Shown here: positions 8,769 through 18,149 of the stretch, in pieces
Layout: every line of letters begins with the position of its first letter
Position numbering within the stretch: the first letter of the stretch is position 1
NCBI GenBank assembly: GCA_034002405.1
Contig: JAVFAS010000007.1
Span: 1 to 64,000, forward strand
Source of the DNA: SZUA-365 sp034002405
GTDB lineage: Bacteria; Bacteroidota; Ignavibacteria; SZUA-365
Direction of reading: 5' to 3'
DNA: 64,000 nucleotides
Notes under the pieces: model-generated
What the model saw: the letters and a program-made list of their open reading frames with translations, nothing else
Told to the model about the DNA's origin: nothing
Databases searched by the model: none
Made by a program: the position numbers and the translations under genes

Positions 8769-9995
8769 TCACGCGTTCTGGAAGCGCTCGTCGAGCCAGT
8801 CGAACACCGCCTGATTGAGACGGGGGAGATTGCTGAAATAGTGATGCGCATCGGTCGGGTGGATGCCGGGCAGGTGGACTTCCGACTTGTCGGTGGCGCG
8901 AATGCCGGAGAAGAACAGGTCGCCCTGCCGTTTCAGCTCCGCATGCGCGGCCTCGCTGCGCACCGACAGGACGGGACAATGGACACGGTAGAGAAGGTCC
9001 CGGACCGTGTAGGGTTCGGTTTCCTGGAGCAGGGCCTGCAGCCGCGTCACGCCGAGGCGGCGGCACATGTTGACGACGAGCAGTTTCACATCGCCGCGCA
9101 TGAGCGAGGGTGGCATCTCGCCGAGTGCCTGCATTTCCACATCGACGATGAGCGCGCGGGGACCGATCATCTCCCGCAGCAGCTGTTGCATTTCGATGAA
9201 GGAAGGATTGACGATCAGGGCTTTCACGCGCGGGTCGAATGCCGTGACGCGCGTGCAGAAATAGCTTCCGAGGCCGCTTCCGAAGAGCGTGATCCGATCG
9301 TGATCGACTTCCGGACGGTCGTGAAGGAAATCGAGCGCCACCTGCAGCGGGATCTCGAAGTCGTGACGGAGCCGGGAATCCCTGTCGCCACGCAGTGCAC
9401 CGGCTTGTCCCGGTCCCTGGAAAAGCAGCACGTTGTATCCGCGACGCAGCGCGGTCAGGCCGTGACAGAAATACTGTTCTTCCGCGCTGCTCTCGAAGCC
9501 GGTGACCAGCATGATCGTCGGGCGCGGCGTGCCCGAGTCATCGGGACAGAGGAAATAGGCCGGGTGTGTCTGCTCGTTCTCCGCGATCGTCACGCTCCCG
9601 CCGCCCCAGGGAAGCAGTCGCAGGGCCTGTGCGAAACTCTCTTCGGCCAGACGGCCGAGGCGCTGGTGATCGGCCCCGGAAACGATGGCGTAAAATTCGG
9701 CCAGTTGATAGTAATTCGCCGCGCGCAGGTAGGCATCCCCGGCACTGGATTCATGCCGGCGCTCGAGCGCGACCTCTCCCAACCGGAACACCTCCGCCGC
9801 GACATCGGCCCATTTCGTGGCCCAGCCGTTCAGATCCCACTGCTCCATGCCCCGAGCGGCGGTCAGACACTCTCCAAGCGTGGATGCGCCATAATACGAC
9901 ATGCCCAGCTGACGAAAGAGCTTGAATTCAAATTCGGGATGTTCGAGAAGGGAGGTAAACGCGGAATTCGGTCCAAGGTAGCTGTCGAGTTCCAT
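8769..9995 (-). CDS. FrsA-like alpha/beta hydrolase-fold protein with altered nucleophile site
   Basis: 408 residues. A helical N-terminal part (about 1-130) precedes an alpha/beta hydrolase core (about 130-400), the layout of FrsA/DUF1100 and 2,6-dihydroxypseudooxynicotine hydrolase-like proteins. The strand TIMLVTGFESS leads into the oxyanion region. At the nucleophile elbow the sequence is F-G-S-G-L-G-S (residues 238-244): Gly241 stands where the catalytic Ser of GxSxG is expected, with Ser240 and Ser244 beside it. A late His pair (DAHHYFSNL) is retained. It may therefore be non-hydrolytic, or use a shifted Ser. No signal peptide. It is convergent with trkH and shows no operon partner. Confidence 0.8.
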   Translation of the reverse strand: MELDSYLGPNSAFTSLLEHPEFEFKLFRQLGMSYYGASTLGECLTAARGMEQWDLNGWATKWADVAAEVFRLGEVALERRHESSAGDAYLRAANYYQLAEFYAIVSGADHQRLGRLAEESFAQALRLLPWGGGSVTIAENEQTHPAYFLCPDDSGTPRPTIMLVTGFESSAEEQYFCHGLTALRRGYNVLLFQGPGQAGALRGDRDSRLRHDFEIPLQVALDFLHDRPEVDHDRITLFGSGLGSYFCTRVTAFDPRVKALIVNPSFIEMQQLLREMIGPRALIVDVEMQALGEMPPSLMRGDVKLLVVNMCRRLGVTRLQALLQETEPYTVRDLLYRVHCPVLSVRSEAAHAELKRQGDLFFSGIRATDKSEVHLPGIHPTDAHHYFSNLPRLNQAVFDWLDERFQNA

Positions 9996-10339
9996 ACCGT
10001 GACCACGCTGTAGAAATATCGGTTCTTCGGACTCGGAGAGGTCGCGATTCTATCGAGACAAGAGAGCATTTGATCGCTTCCCATCCCGTAGAACAAAAAT
10101 CACGCCGAGAGCGTGAACATGGTTCGGTCAGGAAAAAATGCCCTATTCCATCAAATTCGTGTGAATAATCCGAACAGATGGTGAAGAATGCGCACGGAAG
10201 ACCGGAGTTCCGTCGGATATGCGTTCTCCGAATTGCATCGAGGGAAACGCGTGAGAATTTTCCCTGCTCCGGGAGTGCAAGTGACGAAAAAAAATCATAT
10301 ACTGGCGCGAAGTACATTTTCGTTTATCGGAGGTCCTCT
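9996..10339. other. Gene-free divergent region (344 bp)
   Basis: No convincing gene on either strand. The stretch is visibly richer in A/T than its surroundings and separates the FrsA-like gene (minus) from a sorting-domain protein gene (plus), so it probably holds both promoters. An A8 tract followed by ATCATATACT (about 10286-10303) offers a TATACT -10-like element some 40 bases before the plus-strand start, but no matching -35 is clear. GGAGG at 10329-10333 is the ribosome binding site of the plus-strand gene. Confidence 0.5.
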
Positions 10340-11560
10340 ATGCGCAATTCCGCGACGCTGTTGGCAATTGTGATAGCCATTTCGTGGTCGACACCACTCA
10401 CCGCGCAGATCATATCCGCGGACAACATCATCATTCGCGTGCGACCTGTCTGTAATGAGGGCCAGGGCGGCGCGCTGCTCGCGGCGGTCGAAATGAAGCC
10501 GCGCACGAACATGTGGGCCCCGAACTTCGGCCGCATTGGCGGATTCAGCATCGTCTTCACGTACACGGCCGCGAAACTCGTGCTCCAGGGCGTGGGGCAG
10601 CGCTACGAAACCGGGTATTGGGGAAGTCCCTACCGCAGTCAGGCCTTCGGTTCATCCGCATGGTTCAACCAGCATGCGCATTCCGGCAATCCCAACTCGG
10701 CGCTCCCGGTCTCCGACCAGTATTTCACACCCGCGTTGGATTGTCAGGGACAGCCTCTCAACGATGGGTTCTTCGAGCTCATGTATTACCAGATGACCAT
10801 CGGCGCCACGGTCAACGGCACGGTGAATCTCGGTTTGTATGACGTGCAGGCGTATCAGACCTTCCCGTACCAGCAAAACGTCAACCACACGGCCATCTTC
10901 AATGCCGAACTCACGCTCAACAACAACGACTCGACCGAACAGGTGATCGATCTGCTCATTCCGGTCGAACTGTCGGCCTTCAACGTGACGGCACGGCCCG
11001 ATGGGAGCATGCTGCTGACCTGGCGCACCGAGACCGAGACCTCGAATCTCGGATTCGAGGTCGAACGTGGCGACGGCGAGCATTTCGAGCGCGTCGGATT
11101 CGTGGCCGGCCACGGCACCACCACCGACGCCCACGACTACACGTGGGTGGACCCCGAGCCCACGGCGGCACGCGCGGACAACCTCGTGTATTACCGCCTC
11201 AAGCAGATCGACACCGATGGCACGTCCGCCTATTCCGCGGCGCAGCCCGGTGAACTCCTTCCCGCGACGTTTGGTTTGGGACAGAGTTATCCGAATCCTG
11301 CTTCGGTCGGCACGGACATCAGCATACCCTACACGCTCGCGGTGCCCGCCACCGTGCATCTCGCCGTGTACAACACCATGGGACAGCTGGTCGCCACGCT
11401 TGCCGACGGCATGGAACGGCAGTCCGGCCGCCATGTGGCCAAATGGAATGTGCAATCCGCCTCGGCCGCGCTTCCGGCCGGTGTGTATTTCGTCCGCTTC
11501 GCGGCGGAATTCGGCGGCGAGCGCGTGAGCGACATGCGCCAGATTTCCATTCTCCGCTGA
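10340..11560 (+). CDS. Secreted protein with type IX secretion-type C-terminal sorting domain
   Basis: 406 residues: Sec signal peptide (1-23, ending PLTAQ), an all-beta N-terminal domain of unknown type (about 25-215), an FN3-like segment beginning VELSAFNVTARPDGSMLLTW near 218 (the VELxxFxA...W.T..E..N.GFEVER pattern is common in Bacteroidota surface proteins), and a terminal domain of about 85 residues. That last domain (LGQSYPNPA...LAVYNTMGQLV...LPAGVYFVRF) is the FlgD/Por-type sorting signal. The protein is predicted to cross the outer membrane and be attached or released at the surface. GGAGG at 10329-10333 fixes the start. The ligand or substrate is unknown. Confidence 0.85.
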   Translation: MRNSATLLAIVIAISWSTPLTAQIISADNIIIRVRPVCNEGQGGALLAAVEMKPRTNMWAPNFGRIGGFSIVFTYTAAKLVLQGVGQRYETGYWGSPYRSQAFGSSAWFNQHAHSGNPNSALPVSDQYFTPALDCQGQPLNDGFFELMYYQMTIGATVNGTVNLGLYDVQAYQTFPYQQNVNHTAIFNAELTLNNNDSTEQVIDLLIPVELSAFNVTARPDGSMLLTWRTETETSNLGFEVERGDGEHFERVGFVAGHGTTTDAHDYTWVDPEPTAARADNLVYYRLKQIDTDGTSAYSAAQPGELLPATFGLGQSYPNPASVGTDISIPYTLAVPATVHLAVYNTMGQLVATLADGMERQSGRHVAKWNVQSASAALPAGVYFVRFAAEFGGERVSDMRQISILR

Positions 11561-11597
11561 TCGCGCGCACGCGCGGCTTCCGGGCTTCAGCATCTCC

Positions 11598-11632
11598 AAC
11601 GGGCCGTCCTTTCGGATGGCCCGTTCTTTTTT
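11598..11632 (+). terminator. Strong rho-independent terminator
   Basis: A 12-bp stem (11598-11609 with 11614-11625, one G-T pair) closes the loop TTTC and is followed by CTTTTTT. It ends the sorting-domain gene and insulates glyA. Confidence 0.92.
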
Positions 11633-11700
11633 CCCCAGAAGACATTTCGTAAGTTTTGTATTCCGGATACGGAGTACGTTCACTTACGAAGAGTCTGATC

Positions 11701-12999
11701 ATGTCCCATCTCGCACACACCGACCCCCGCATTCACGACATCATCAACGAAGAAACAAACCGGCAGATCACCAAGCTGCAGCTGATCGCGTCCGAAAACT
11801 ATGCCTCCCCGAGCGTGCTCGAGGCCACGGGCAGCGTGCTGACGAACAAATACGCCGAGGGATATCCCGGCAAGCGATACTACGGCGGTTGCGAATACGT
11901 CGACCAGGCCGAGGACCTCGCGCGCGAACGGTTGATGCAGCTTTTCGGCGCGGAATACGCCAATGTGCAGCCGCATTCGGGCGCGACCGCGAACCAGGCG
12001 GTGTATTTCACCTTCGTCCAGCCCGGCGACACGGTCATGGGCATGGATCTCGCGCATGGCGGCCACCTCACGCACGGTTCGCCGGTGAACTTTTCGGGCA
12101 AGCTCTACAAGATCATTCCGTACGGTGTGCACAAGGACACCGGCATGATCGACATGAACCAGGTCGAGGATCTGGCCATGCGCGAGAAACCGAAAATGCT
12201 CATCGTCGGTGCGAGTTCCTACCCGCGCAATATCGACTACAAGGCATTCCGCGCCATCGCGGACAAGGTCGGGGCGATCCTGTGGGCGGATATCGCGCAT
12301 CCCGCCGGATTGATCGCCGCGAAGCTGCTCAACGACCCCATCCCCCATTGTCACGTGGTCACGTCAACGACGCACAAGACCCTGCGCGGTCCGCGCGGCG
12401 GCATCATCATGATGGGCAAGGACTGGGAGAATCCATTCGGAATTGTCGCACCGAAATCCGGCCGCGTGAAGATGATGTCCGAAATCATCGACAGCGTCGT
12501 GATGCCCGGAATCCAGGGCGGTCCGCTCATGCATGTCATCGCGGCGAAGGCCGTCGCCTTCGGCGAGGCGCTGCAGCCGCCCTTCCTGACCTATCAGAAG
12601 CAGGTGAAGGCGAATGCATCCACGCTCGCCGCGTTGCTGGTCGAACGGGGCTTCCACCTGATTTCAAACGGGACGGACAATCACCTGATGCTCATCGACC
12701 TGCACAATAAAAACGTGACCGGCAAGGAAGCCGAAAATGCCATGGAGTCGGCCGGTATCACGCTCAACAAGAACATGGTGCCCTTCGACGACCGTTCGCC
12801 CTTCGTCACGAGCGGCATCCGTGTCGGCACGGCCGCCATCACCACGCGCGGTTTCCGCGAAGCGGACATGCAATTCGTCGCGGAGATGATCGACACCGTC
12901 ATTGGCAATGTCGGCAACCAGGCCGTGCTCGATGGCGTCCGTGGCTCGGTCAAGGAGTACTGCGCGAAATTCCCGCTCTATACTGAATTGACGGACTGA
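11701..12999 (+). CDS. glyA: Serine hydroxymethyltransferase
   Basis: 432 residues, full length for GlyA. It interconverts serine and glycine with tetrahydrofolate in the cytoplasm, using pyridoxal phosphate. The cofactor lysine is K226 in TSTTHKTLRGPRGG. Other hallmarks are IASENYASPSVLEA near the N-terminus, the GYPGKRYYGGC substrate loop and the ADIAHPAGLIA segment. The ATG at 11701 gives the usual N-terminus; an upstream TTG at 11656 would add 15 unusual residues. It stands alone between two terminator-like hairpins. With the P protein GcvP encoded elsewhere in the window, it ties one-carbon and glycine metabolism together. Confidence 0.95.
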   Translation: MSHLAHTDPRIHDIINEETNRQITKLQLIASENYASPSVLEATGSVLTNKYAEGYPGKRYYGGCEYVDQAEDLARERLMQLFGAEYANVQPHSGATANQAVYFTFVQPGDTVMGMDLAHGGHLTHGSPVNFSGKLYKIIPYGVHKDTGMIDMNQVEDLAMREKPKMLIVGASSYPRNIDYKAFRAIADKVGAILWADIAHPAGLIAAKLLNDPIPHCHVVTSTTHKTLRGPRGGIIMMGKDWENPFGIVAPKSGRVKMMSEIIDSVVMPGIQGGPLMHVIAAKAVAFGEALQPPFLTYQKQVKANASTLAALLVERGFHLISNGTDNHLMLIDLHNKNVTGKEAENAMESAGITLNKNMVPFDDRSPFVTSGIRVGTAAITTRGFREADMQFVAEMIDTVIGNVGNQAVLDGVRGSVKEYCAKFPLYTELTD

Positions 13000-13054
13000 G
13001 CAGGAACGACGACCACCACGCCCCGCGACGCAGGCGTCGCACGAGCCAGACGAT

Positions 13055-14323
13055 TCATCCACGGCCGCCATCCTCATGGCGGCCGTTTCGTTCCGCGCGA
13101 TGTCGGGATCGGGAAGGAAGGGCGCGAAGCAATGCGGCATGGATCCGCGCGTGTTCCTGCCAGGAGAATTGCTCCTGCACGCGTCCCCGCGCTTCGATCG
13201 CCTGGCGCTGTAATTCCGAGTATCGGAGCTGAATTTCCTCGATTGCGCCCGCGATGGCCCGGGGCGTCCCCGCGGGAATGGGAACGATGGCGGCGCCCAT
13301 CGCCATGAGATCCGGCACCACGCCGGCTCGCGCGCCCGCCACGAGCGGGAGTCCCGCGGCGACGGCCTCCAGCGCGACGAGTCCGAACGACTCGTGTTCC
13401 GAGGGCTGCACCGCGGCGTGCATGCTCCCGCGGTGCACCTCCAGTTCCGCCGGCGCGAGCCATCCGGTGAAGCGGACGACCTCATCGATCCGGAGATCGG
13501 CGGCGAGCCGTTCGAGCCCGCGCCGCTGGTACCCATCCCCGGCGATCGTGAGCCGCACCGCCGCGGCGCCCCGCGCACGCAGCAGGGCAACCGCCTCGAG
13601 CAGTGGCACGATATTCTTCGCGTTCTGGTCCAGCCGCGAGACACAGAGCAACGCGAACGGTGGCGGCGGGGCCGCGGCCGTCGGCGGCGGGCTCCCGGTG
13701 ATGCCGAGGGGAATGCGATGGATCACGCCGTGTGGAAGAAGCGCGCGAAGCGCATGCTCCTGCGTGCCGCACTGCGCCAGCACGGCATCCGCCCCGGCGA
13801 GTTGCTCGATGATCCAGTCGTGCAGCGATCGCTGTCCTTCCGCCGGCATCGGGGCGATGGTTTCATTCTCGTCGATCCACAGCGGGATGCCGCATTGCCG
13901 CGCGACGGATCGCGCCACCGCCGCGGAGGCATGCACGTAATGCACGAGAATGACATCGGGCTGGAATTCCCCGACGTGCCGGACGAGCCACCGGCGCTGC
14001 TGCACGCGCAGCAACAACGGATTCACCCGCCAGCCCAGCCGGTCGGGTACGGTCAGGCAGCGGCGATGATGAACAATGACGTGTGGAAACGGGGATTCCG
14101 TCGCGGGCAATGCGCTGATGAGACGAAACCATCGACGGTCATAGCCCCCGAGGAGAAGGTTTTTCAGACGGGGAAACAGACGGACGAGCGAGACGACCTC
14201 GACATCGGCGACGTGTCCCAGCGCGGCACAGTGGTCGCGCATCCATGCGGCGGGACTGCGTGCGGCATCGATGGGATAGCGGTCGGTCAGGATGAGCAGA
14301 CGGGGACGCATGCCGCCCGTCAC
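13055..14323 (-). CDS. GT4-family glycosyltransferase
   Basis: 422 residues with two Rossmann-like halves of the GT-B fold. The acceptor half begins RLLILTDRYPIDAARSPAAW; the donor half carries FALLCVSRLDQNAKN near residue 230 and the family signature PSEHESFGLVALEAVAAGLPLVA near residue 320, whose spaced Glu residues bind the nucleotide sugar. It is likely a cytoplasmic or membrane-associated sugar transferase for surface glycan or lipid. The start is a GTG whose GTGA overlaps the stop of the aroB-aroA fusion; an ATG at 14311 is an alternative. It is the last gene of a four-gene minus-strand run. Donor and acceptor are unknown. Confidence 0.85.
   Translation of the reverse strand: MTGGMRPRLLILTDRYPIDAARSPAAWMRDHCAALGHVADVEVVSLVRLFPRLKNLLLGGYDRRWFRLISALPATESPFPHVIVHHRRCLTVPDRLGWRVNPLLLRVQQRRWLVRHVGEFQPDVILVHYVHASAAVARSVARQCGIPLWIDENETIAPMPAEGQRSLHDWIIEQLAGADAVLAQCGTQEHALRALLPHGVIHRIPLGITGSPPPTAAAPPPPFALLCVSRLDQNAKNIVPLLEAVALLRARGAAAVRLTIAGDGYQRRGLERLAADLRIDEVVRFTGWLAPAELEVHRGSMHAAVQPSEHESFGLVALEAVAAGLPLVAGARAGVVPDLMAMGAAIVPIPAGTPRAIAGAIEEIQLRYSELQRQAIEARGRVQEQFSWQEHARIHAALLRALPSRSRHRAERNGRHEDGGRG
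13061..13090 (+). terminator. Hairpin terminating glyA (overlaps convergent gene end)
   Basis: An 11-bp perfect stem (13061-13071 with 13076-13086) with loop CCTC is followed by TTCG. It lies about 60 bases past glyA but inside the last codons of the convergent glycosyltransferase gene. The T-run is short, so strength is uncertain. Confidence 0.5.
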
Positions 14324-16632
14324 TCCGCCGCGCGCAGCGACCAGCCGGCCCGCCGCGCGTCATCCCAGAACCGCGGATAGGATTTGCTCACCGACCAGGG
14401 GCGGTCGAGCACGATTTCGGACGATGTGACAAGCGTCAGCAGCATCCCGGCCATCACCAGTCGATGGTCTCCATTCGTGTGGAAGACTGCCTCCGGTTTC
14501 AGTACCGGTGCGGGACGCAGCACCAATCCGTCGGGACGCGGCTCGACGTCCACACCCAGTGCGCGCAGCGATTCGGCGAACTCGTCGATACGGTTCGATT
14601 CCTTGATACGGAGATGGGCCGCGCCGGTGAAGGTCACCGGATGCGCCGCGGTGAGCGCGGCGACCGACAGCACGGGCAGGAGGTCGGGTACCGCCGAGAG
14701 ATCGATGGTCCGTGGTGCGCGGCGGGCCTCGCGCAACGCCGCGAGATAGGTCTCCACCGCACCATCCGGTTGCCGCGGGATACGTGCCTTTTGTCCCGCC
14801 TCGATCGGGTGCCCGAGAAAACGCGCCACGCTCCACACCGCGGCCGAGCTCTCGTCGGCATCAATCTCGAGTGTGAGCTTGGTGTTGAGGCGTTCGGTCT
14901 GATTCACCGCGATCACGTCGCCATGCGCGATGATTTCCACGCCCGCCTGCTCGAGCAGCGAGAATGTCATGTCGAGATACGGCCGGCTCACGGGTTCGCC
15001 AAGCAGGCGTATCGTGAACGGATGCTCCGCACCCACCGCGAGCAGCGCGATCGCGGAGACGAACTGTGACGACTGCGACGGGTCAATCGAGAACATGCCC
15101 GGCAGGTCGCGCCACCCGCGTACGACATAGCCCTGTCCCGATCCGTCGTGAAACGACTCGATCGATGCGCCGGCGCTCCGCAGGGAACGGATGAGCGCGT
15201 CATGGGGACGCTGCATCAGCGCCGGAGAAAGCAGTAGCTTGGTGGGACGGACACTCGTGCAGCACAGCGCCAGAAGAAAGCGGAACGTCGTCCCGCCCTC
15301 GCAGACGAAGAGAGTCCGATCCGTTTCTCCGTCAATGGCATCGAAATCACGATTGAGATTGTCGACCACGTACCCGCGCGGCGTATCCTCGACGGGATAC
15401 CCGAGCGCGCGCAGTCCGCGCAGCATGCAGCGCACATCGTCCGCCTCGCTGCGACCGATGATCGTGGTGCGCCCCATGCGCTGCGCGGCGATCACCAGCG
15501 CGCGGTTGAGTTCGGACTTGCTCGCCTCGATATGCAGCGGGGCGGGACGCGGCGCGACGCACCGTACCCGCACGCGCAGGCTGGAAAACCAAACGAGGGA
15601 CTCCCGCAGCGCGGTGGTCCAATCCGACGCGCTGATCGCGGTCGTGACCAACGGATCGCCCAGATCGCGCAGCAGCACCGAGCGCAAGTGATTTTCCTCC
15701 CGCTTCTTGTCCCGCGACATCGCGGCATGCAGCACGTCATCGGACGGCAATTCGGGCAAGGGAACAAGCAACGGGAACAGCGTCGCCCGGCAGAAACCGG
15801 CGGTTGCCGGAAGCATCCCCTCCCGTTCGGACAGACGGAGCGCGGCGGCCATGCCCCAGGCCACGGCGGAACCATGACTCAGATGCGTGGTCAGCTCGAG
15901 GGCATGCGCGAGCGTGTGGCCGAAATTGAGCACCGTCCGCAGCCCGTGCGTCTCCCGCGGATCCTGTTCCACGATACGCTGCTTGAGACCGACGGCGTGC
16001 ACGATCATCGTCGCAAGCAATGCACCCACTTCCGTGAATGGTGCGTAGGTCAGGTGCTCGACCTGAGCCGCATCGAGCGCCCGCGCGCTGCTGGCATCGC
16101 CGAGCCACAGCACCTTGAGCATTTCGACCATGCCATCACGACGCTGGGTCAACGGAAGCGTGTCGAGGAATTCCTCGACGAGAAAGACACGGTCGGCGGG
16201 ATAAAACGTCCCGAGCTGGTTTTTTGCATTCCCCAGATTGACCGCGGTTTTCCCGCCATGCGCCGAGTCGACCATGGCGACCATGGTGGTGGGAACATGC
16301 CAGAGTCCGACGCCGCGCCAGAGAATGCTCGCGAGAAATCCCACCGCGTCACCGATGCTGCCCCCGCCCACCGCGACCAGCAGCAACGGCTTGCTCGAGC
16401 GACGCTGCAACACCGTCATGGCGAGCTGCTCGATCCCGGCCAGCGTTTTGAGCTTTTCCCCCGCATCGACCAGGATCGGATGATCGAATCGATCGAGGAA
16501 GCGCGCCGGAAGGCGCCGGTCGGCGACGACGATGGCGTCCGCCGGAAGGGTCAGTTCCCCGAGCGCGCGCACACGTTCGAAGAGGGTGCGCGGTGATTGC
16601 GTCGTGAGGGGATCGAGGTTTCCATCCATCAT
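14320..16632 (-). CDS. aroBA: Fused 3-dehydroquinate synthase / EPSP synthase (AroB-AroA)
   Basis: 770 residues joining two shikimate-pathway enzymes. The AroB half (about 1-345) has the NAD-binding GGGSIGDAVGF, the GGKTAVNLGNAKNQLGTFY loop and the zinc-site elements NFGHTLAHALE and HGSAVAWGM. The AroA half (about 355-770) has ASKSELNRALVIA (K372), the GGTTFRF loop, QRPHDALIRSLR, PSQSSQFVSA, SAVPDLLPVL, LRIKESNRIDEFA and NGDHRLVMAGM. All main EPSP-synthase contact positions look present, so both activities are plausible. AroB makes 3-dehydroquinate from DAHP; AroA joins shikimate-3-phosphate and PEP, two non-adjacent steps. Fungal AROM starts with the same AroB-AroA order. There is no frameshift or internal stop. 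It lies nine bases after an M16 peptidase gene and overlaps a glycosyltransferase gene. Confidence 0.9.
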   Translation of the reverse strand: MMDGNLDPLTTQSPRTLFERVRALGELTLPADAIVVADRRLPARFLDRFDHPILVDAGEKLKTLAGIEQLAMTVLQRRSSKPLLLVAVGGGSIGDAVGFLASILWRGVGLWHVPTTMVAMVDSAHGGKTAVNLGNAKNQLGTFYPADRVFLVEEFLDTLPLTQRRDGMVEMLKVLWLGDASSARALDAAQVEHLTYAPFTEVGALLATMIVHAVGLKQRIVEQDPRETHGLRTVLNFGHTLAHALELTTHLSHGSAVAWGMAAALRLSEREGMLPATAGFCRATLFPLLVPLPELPSDDVLHAAMSRDKKREENHLRSVLLRDLGDPLVTTAISASDWTTALRESLVWFSSLRVRVRCVAPRPAPLHIEASKSELNRALVIAAQRMGRTTIIGRSEADDVRCMLRGLRALGYPVEDTPRGYVVDNLNRDFDAIDGETDRTLFVCEGGTTFRFLLALCCTSVRPTKLLLSPALMQRPHDALIRSLRSAGASIESFHDGSGQGYVVRGWRDLPGMFSIDPSQSSQFVSAIALLAVGAEHPFTIRLLGEPVSRPYLDMTFSLLEQAGVEIIAHGDVIAVNQTERLNTKLTLEIDADESSAAVWSVARFLGHPIEAGQKARIPRQPDGAVETYLAALREARRAPRTIDLSAVPDLLPVLSVAALTAAHPVTFTGAAHLRIKESNRIDEFAESLRALGVDVEPRPDGLVLRPAPVLKPEAVFHTNGDHRLVMAGMLLTLVTSSEIVLDRPWSVSKSYPRFWDDARRAGWSLRAAE

Positions 16633-16641
16633 GGCACGGAC

Positions 16642-18147
16642 CTACCGGAACATTTCGTCCACCTTCACGATGCGGATCTTCTCCGTCGTGAATGGCAGTT
16701 GATGATTCGAGATGTGCGTGTCCTCTTCCAGCACGTCGTCCGGTTTCGGAGTGTCATACACCACCGGACTCGGCGTATTCGCCACCAGCGCGTCACGGAA
16801 CGCCTCGGCGCCGCTGGTGACCACGGCGAATTTCACGTTCGCGACCTGGAGGTGCCGGCGAATGGCATCGTTGACCTGCTCGCGCGTGAGCGCCGCGATC
16901 TTCCGCCGGAAGAGCGCGATATAGTCGGCATCGATGCCGTAAAACTTGCTGTCCATCGCCATGCCGAGCCGCTCCGATGTTGTCGTCGCGTATTGCAGGG
17001 CGTATTTGTGCAGGAAACGTTTGGTCAGGTCGAACTGCTCCTGCGTCATTCCGTCCTCCACGACCCGCTGCAATTCCCGCATCGCCGCGCGCAGGGCGAA
17101 ATGCCGATGCGCGTGTTGCACGGGACGGATCCACACTTCGAACAGCTGCTGCCGGCGCGCGACATTCTGTGGCGGCATCTGCCGCCGGCCTCCGTTGGGG
17201 AAAATCTCGATGTACGAGTAGTCCCCGTAATTCATTCCGCGTGCCTCGCGGATCACCTGATAGAGATGCGACGAGGAATTCCGGTGTTCCCCAAACCATG
17301 AATTGAACAGCGCGAGCGCGAAGAAATCCTCGTCCCCGCGCTGCACCGTGATCGGAAAGCCAAAGCTGATGGCCGTGGCATCACAGTCCTTTTCGACGAT
17401 GAGCATTTCCAACCCGTCGATCGGTGCCGGGGCGGGCGGGTCGGGTTGTTGCGGCCGGCCCTCGACGAGCGTCCGCAGGTCATTCTCGAGCCGGCGCACG
17501 ATGGTGTTGTCGTAGCCGCCGCCCAGACCGAGGACGAAGTTGTCGCGGGTGAACCACTGCGTGTAAAACGCCCGCACGTCGTCGAGCGTGATCGCGTCGA
17601 GCCCGGAAATCGTCCCGGCATCGAGATGCCCGTATTTCGTGCCGGCATGGACGAAGTCGAAGAAGGCCGCCTTGCCCAGTTCCTCGTCGTTGGCGTAGCG
17701 CAACGACTTCTCGATGCCGTTGCGCATATCGGTCTTGATGCGAACGAAGTCATCCTCGCGGAAGGCGGGATGCAGGATGGCGTCGGTAAACAGCGGGTAG
17801 TACTCCTCGAGATTGTCGCGATGCACGCGGCCGCTGATGACCGTCATCTCCTTGTCGACACTCGCGCCGTAGCCCGCGGCCAGCGGATACAGCGCCTCCA
17901 TGATCTCTTCATAGCCACGCGTCGCCGTCGCGCCCTCGGTCAGCATCGTGGCAGTCAGCAGCGCGAGACCTTCCTTTCCCGGGGGATCGCATTGCGACCC
18001 GGTCTTGAACCACACGCGGATGGAAATGGTCGGATCGTCGGTGACCGGAAGAAGGACGGTGCGTTCGGATGACGGCACGTCGCAGGCACTCATGAGCAGT
18101 CCCATGGCAATGATGGCAGGAAAAGGAAGGAACCGGGTGCGTGTCAT
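16642..18147 (-). CDS. M16 peptidase-like lipoprotein, non-catalytic subunit
   Basis: 501 residues with a lipoprotein signal (LLMSAC, lipidated Cys22), so it is anchored in a membrane facing the periplasm. It has the paired alpha/beta lobes of M16 (pitrilysin/insulinase) proteins, including the FYTQWFTRDNFVLGLGGG region near 190, but no HxxEH zinc motif. It therefore resembles the inactive partner in bacterial two-gene M16 pairs. Two bases separate it from the upstream active subunit gene, consistent with a heterodimer. The partnership is inferred from family precedent and spacing. Confidence 0.85.
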   Translation of the reverse strand: MTRTRFLPFPAIIAMGLLMSACDVPSSERTVLLPVTDDPTISIRVWFKTGSQCDPPGKEGLALLTATMLTEGATATRGYEEIMEALYPLAAGYGASVDKEMTVISGRVHRDNLEEYYPLFTDAILHPAFREDDFVRIKTDMRNGIEKSLRYANDEELGKAAFFDFVHAGTKYGHLDAGTISGLDAITLDDVRAFYTQWFTRDNFVLGLGGGYDNTIVRRLENDLRTLVEGRPQQPDPPAPAPIDGLEMLIVEKDCDATAISFGFPITVQRGDEDFFALALFNSWFGEHRNSSSHLYQVIREARGMNYGDYSYIEIFPNGGRRQMPPQNVARRQQLFEVWIRPVQHAHRHFALRAAMRELQRVVEDGMTQEQFDLTKRFLHKYALQYATTTSERLGMAMDSKFYGIDADYIALFRRKIAALTREQVNDAIRRHLQVANVKFAVVTSGAEAFRDALVANTPSPVVYDTPKPDDVLEEDTHISNHQLPFTTEKIRIVKVDEMFR

Positions 18148-18149
18148 GA

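Noticed and set aside
16642..18147. Second active M16 peptidase
   Set aside because: No HxxEH or HxxDH motif is present anywhere in the frame, so it is called the non-catalytic partner.
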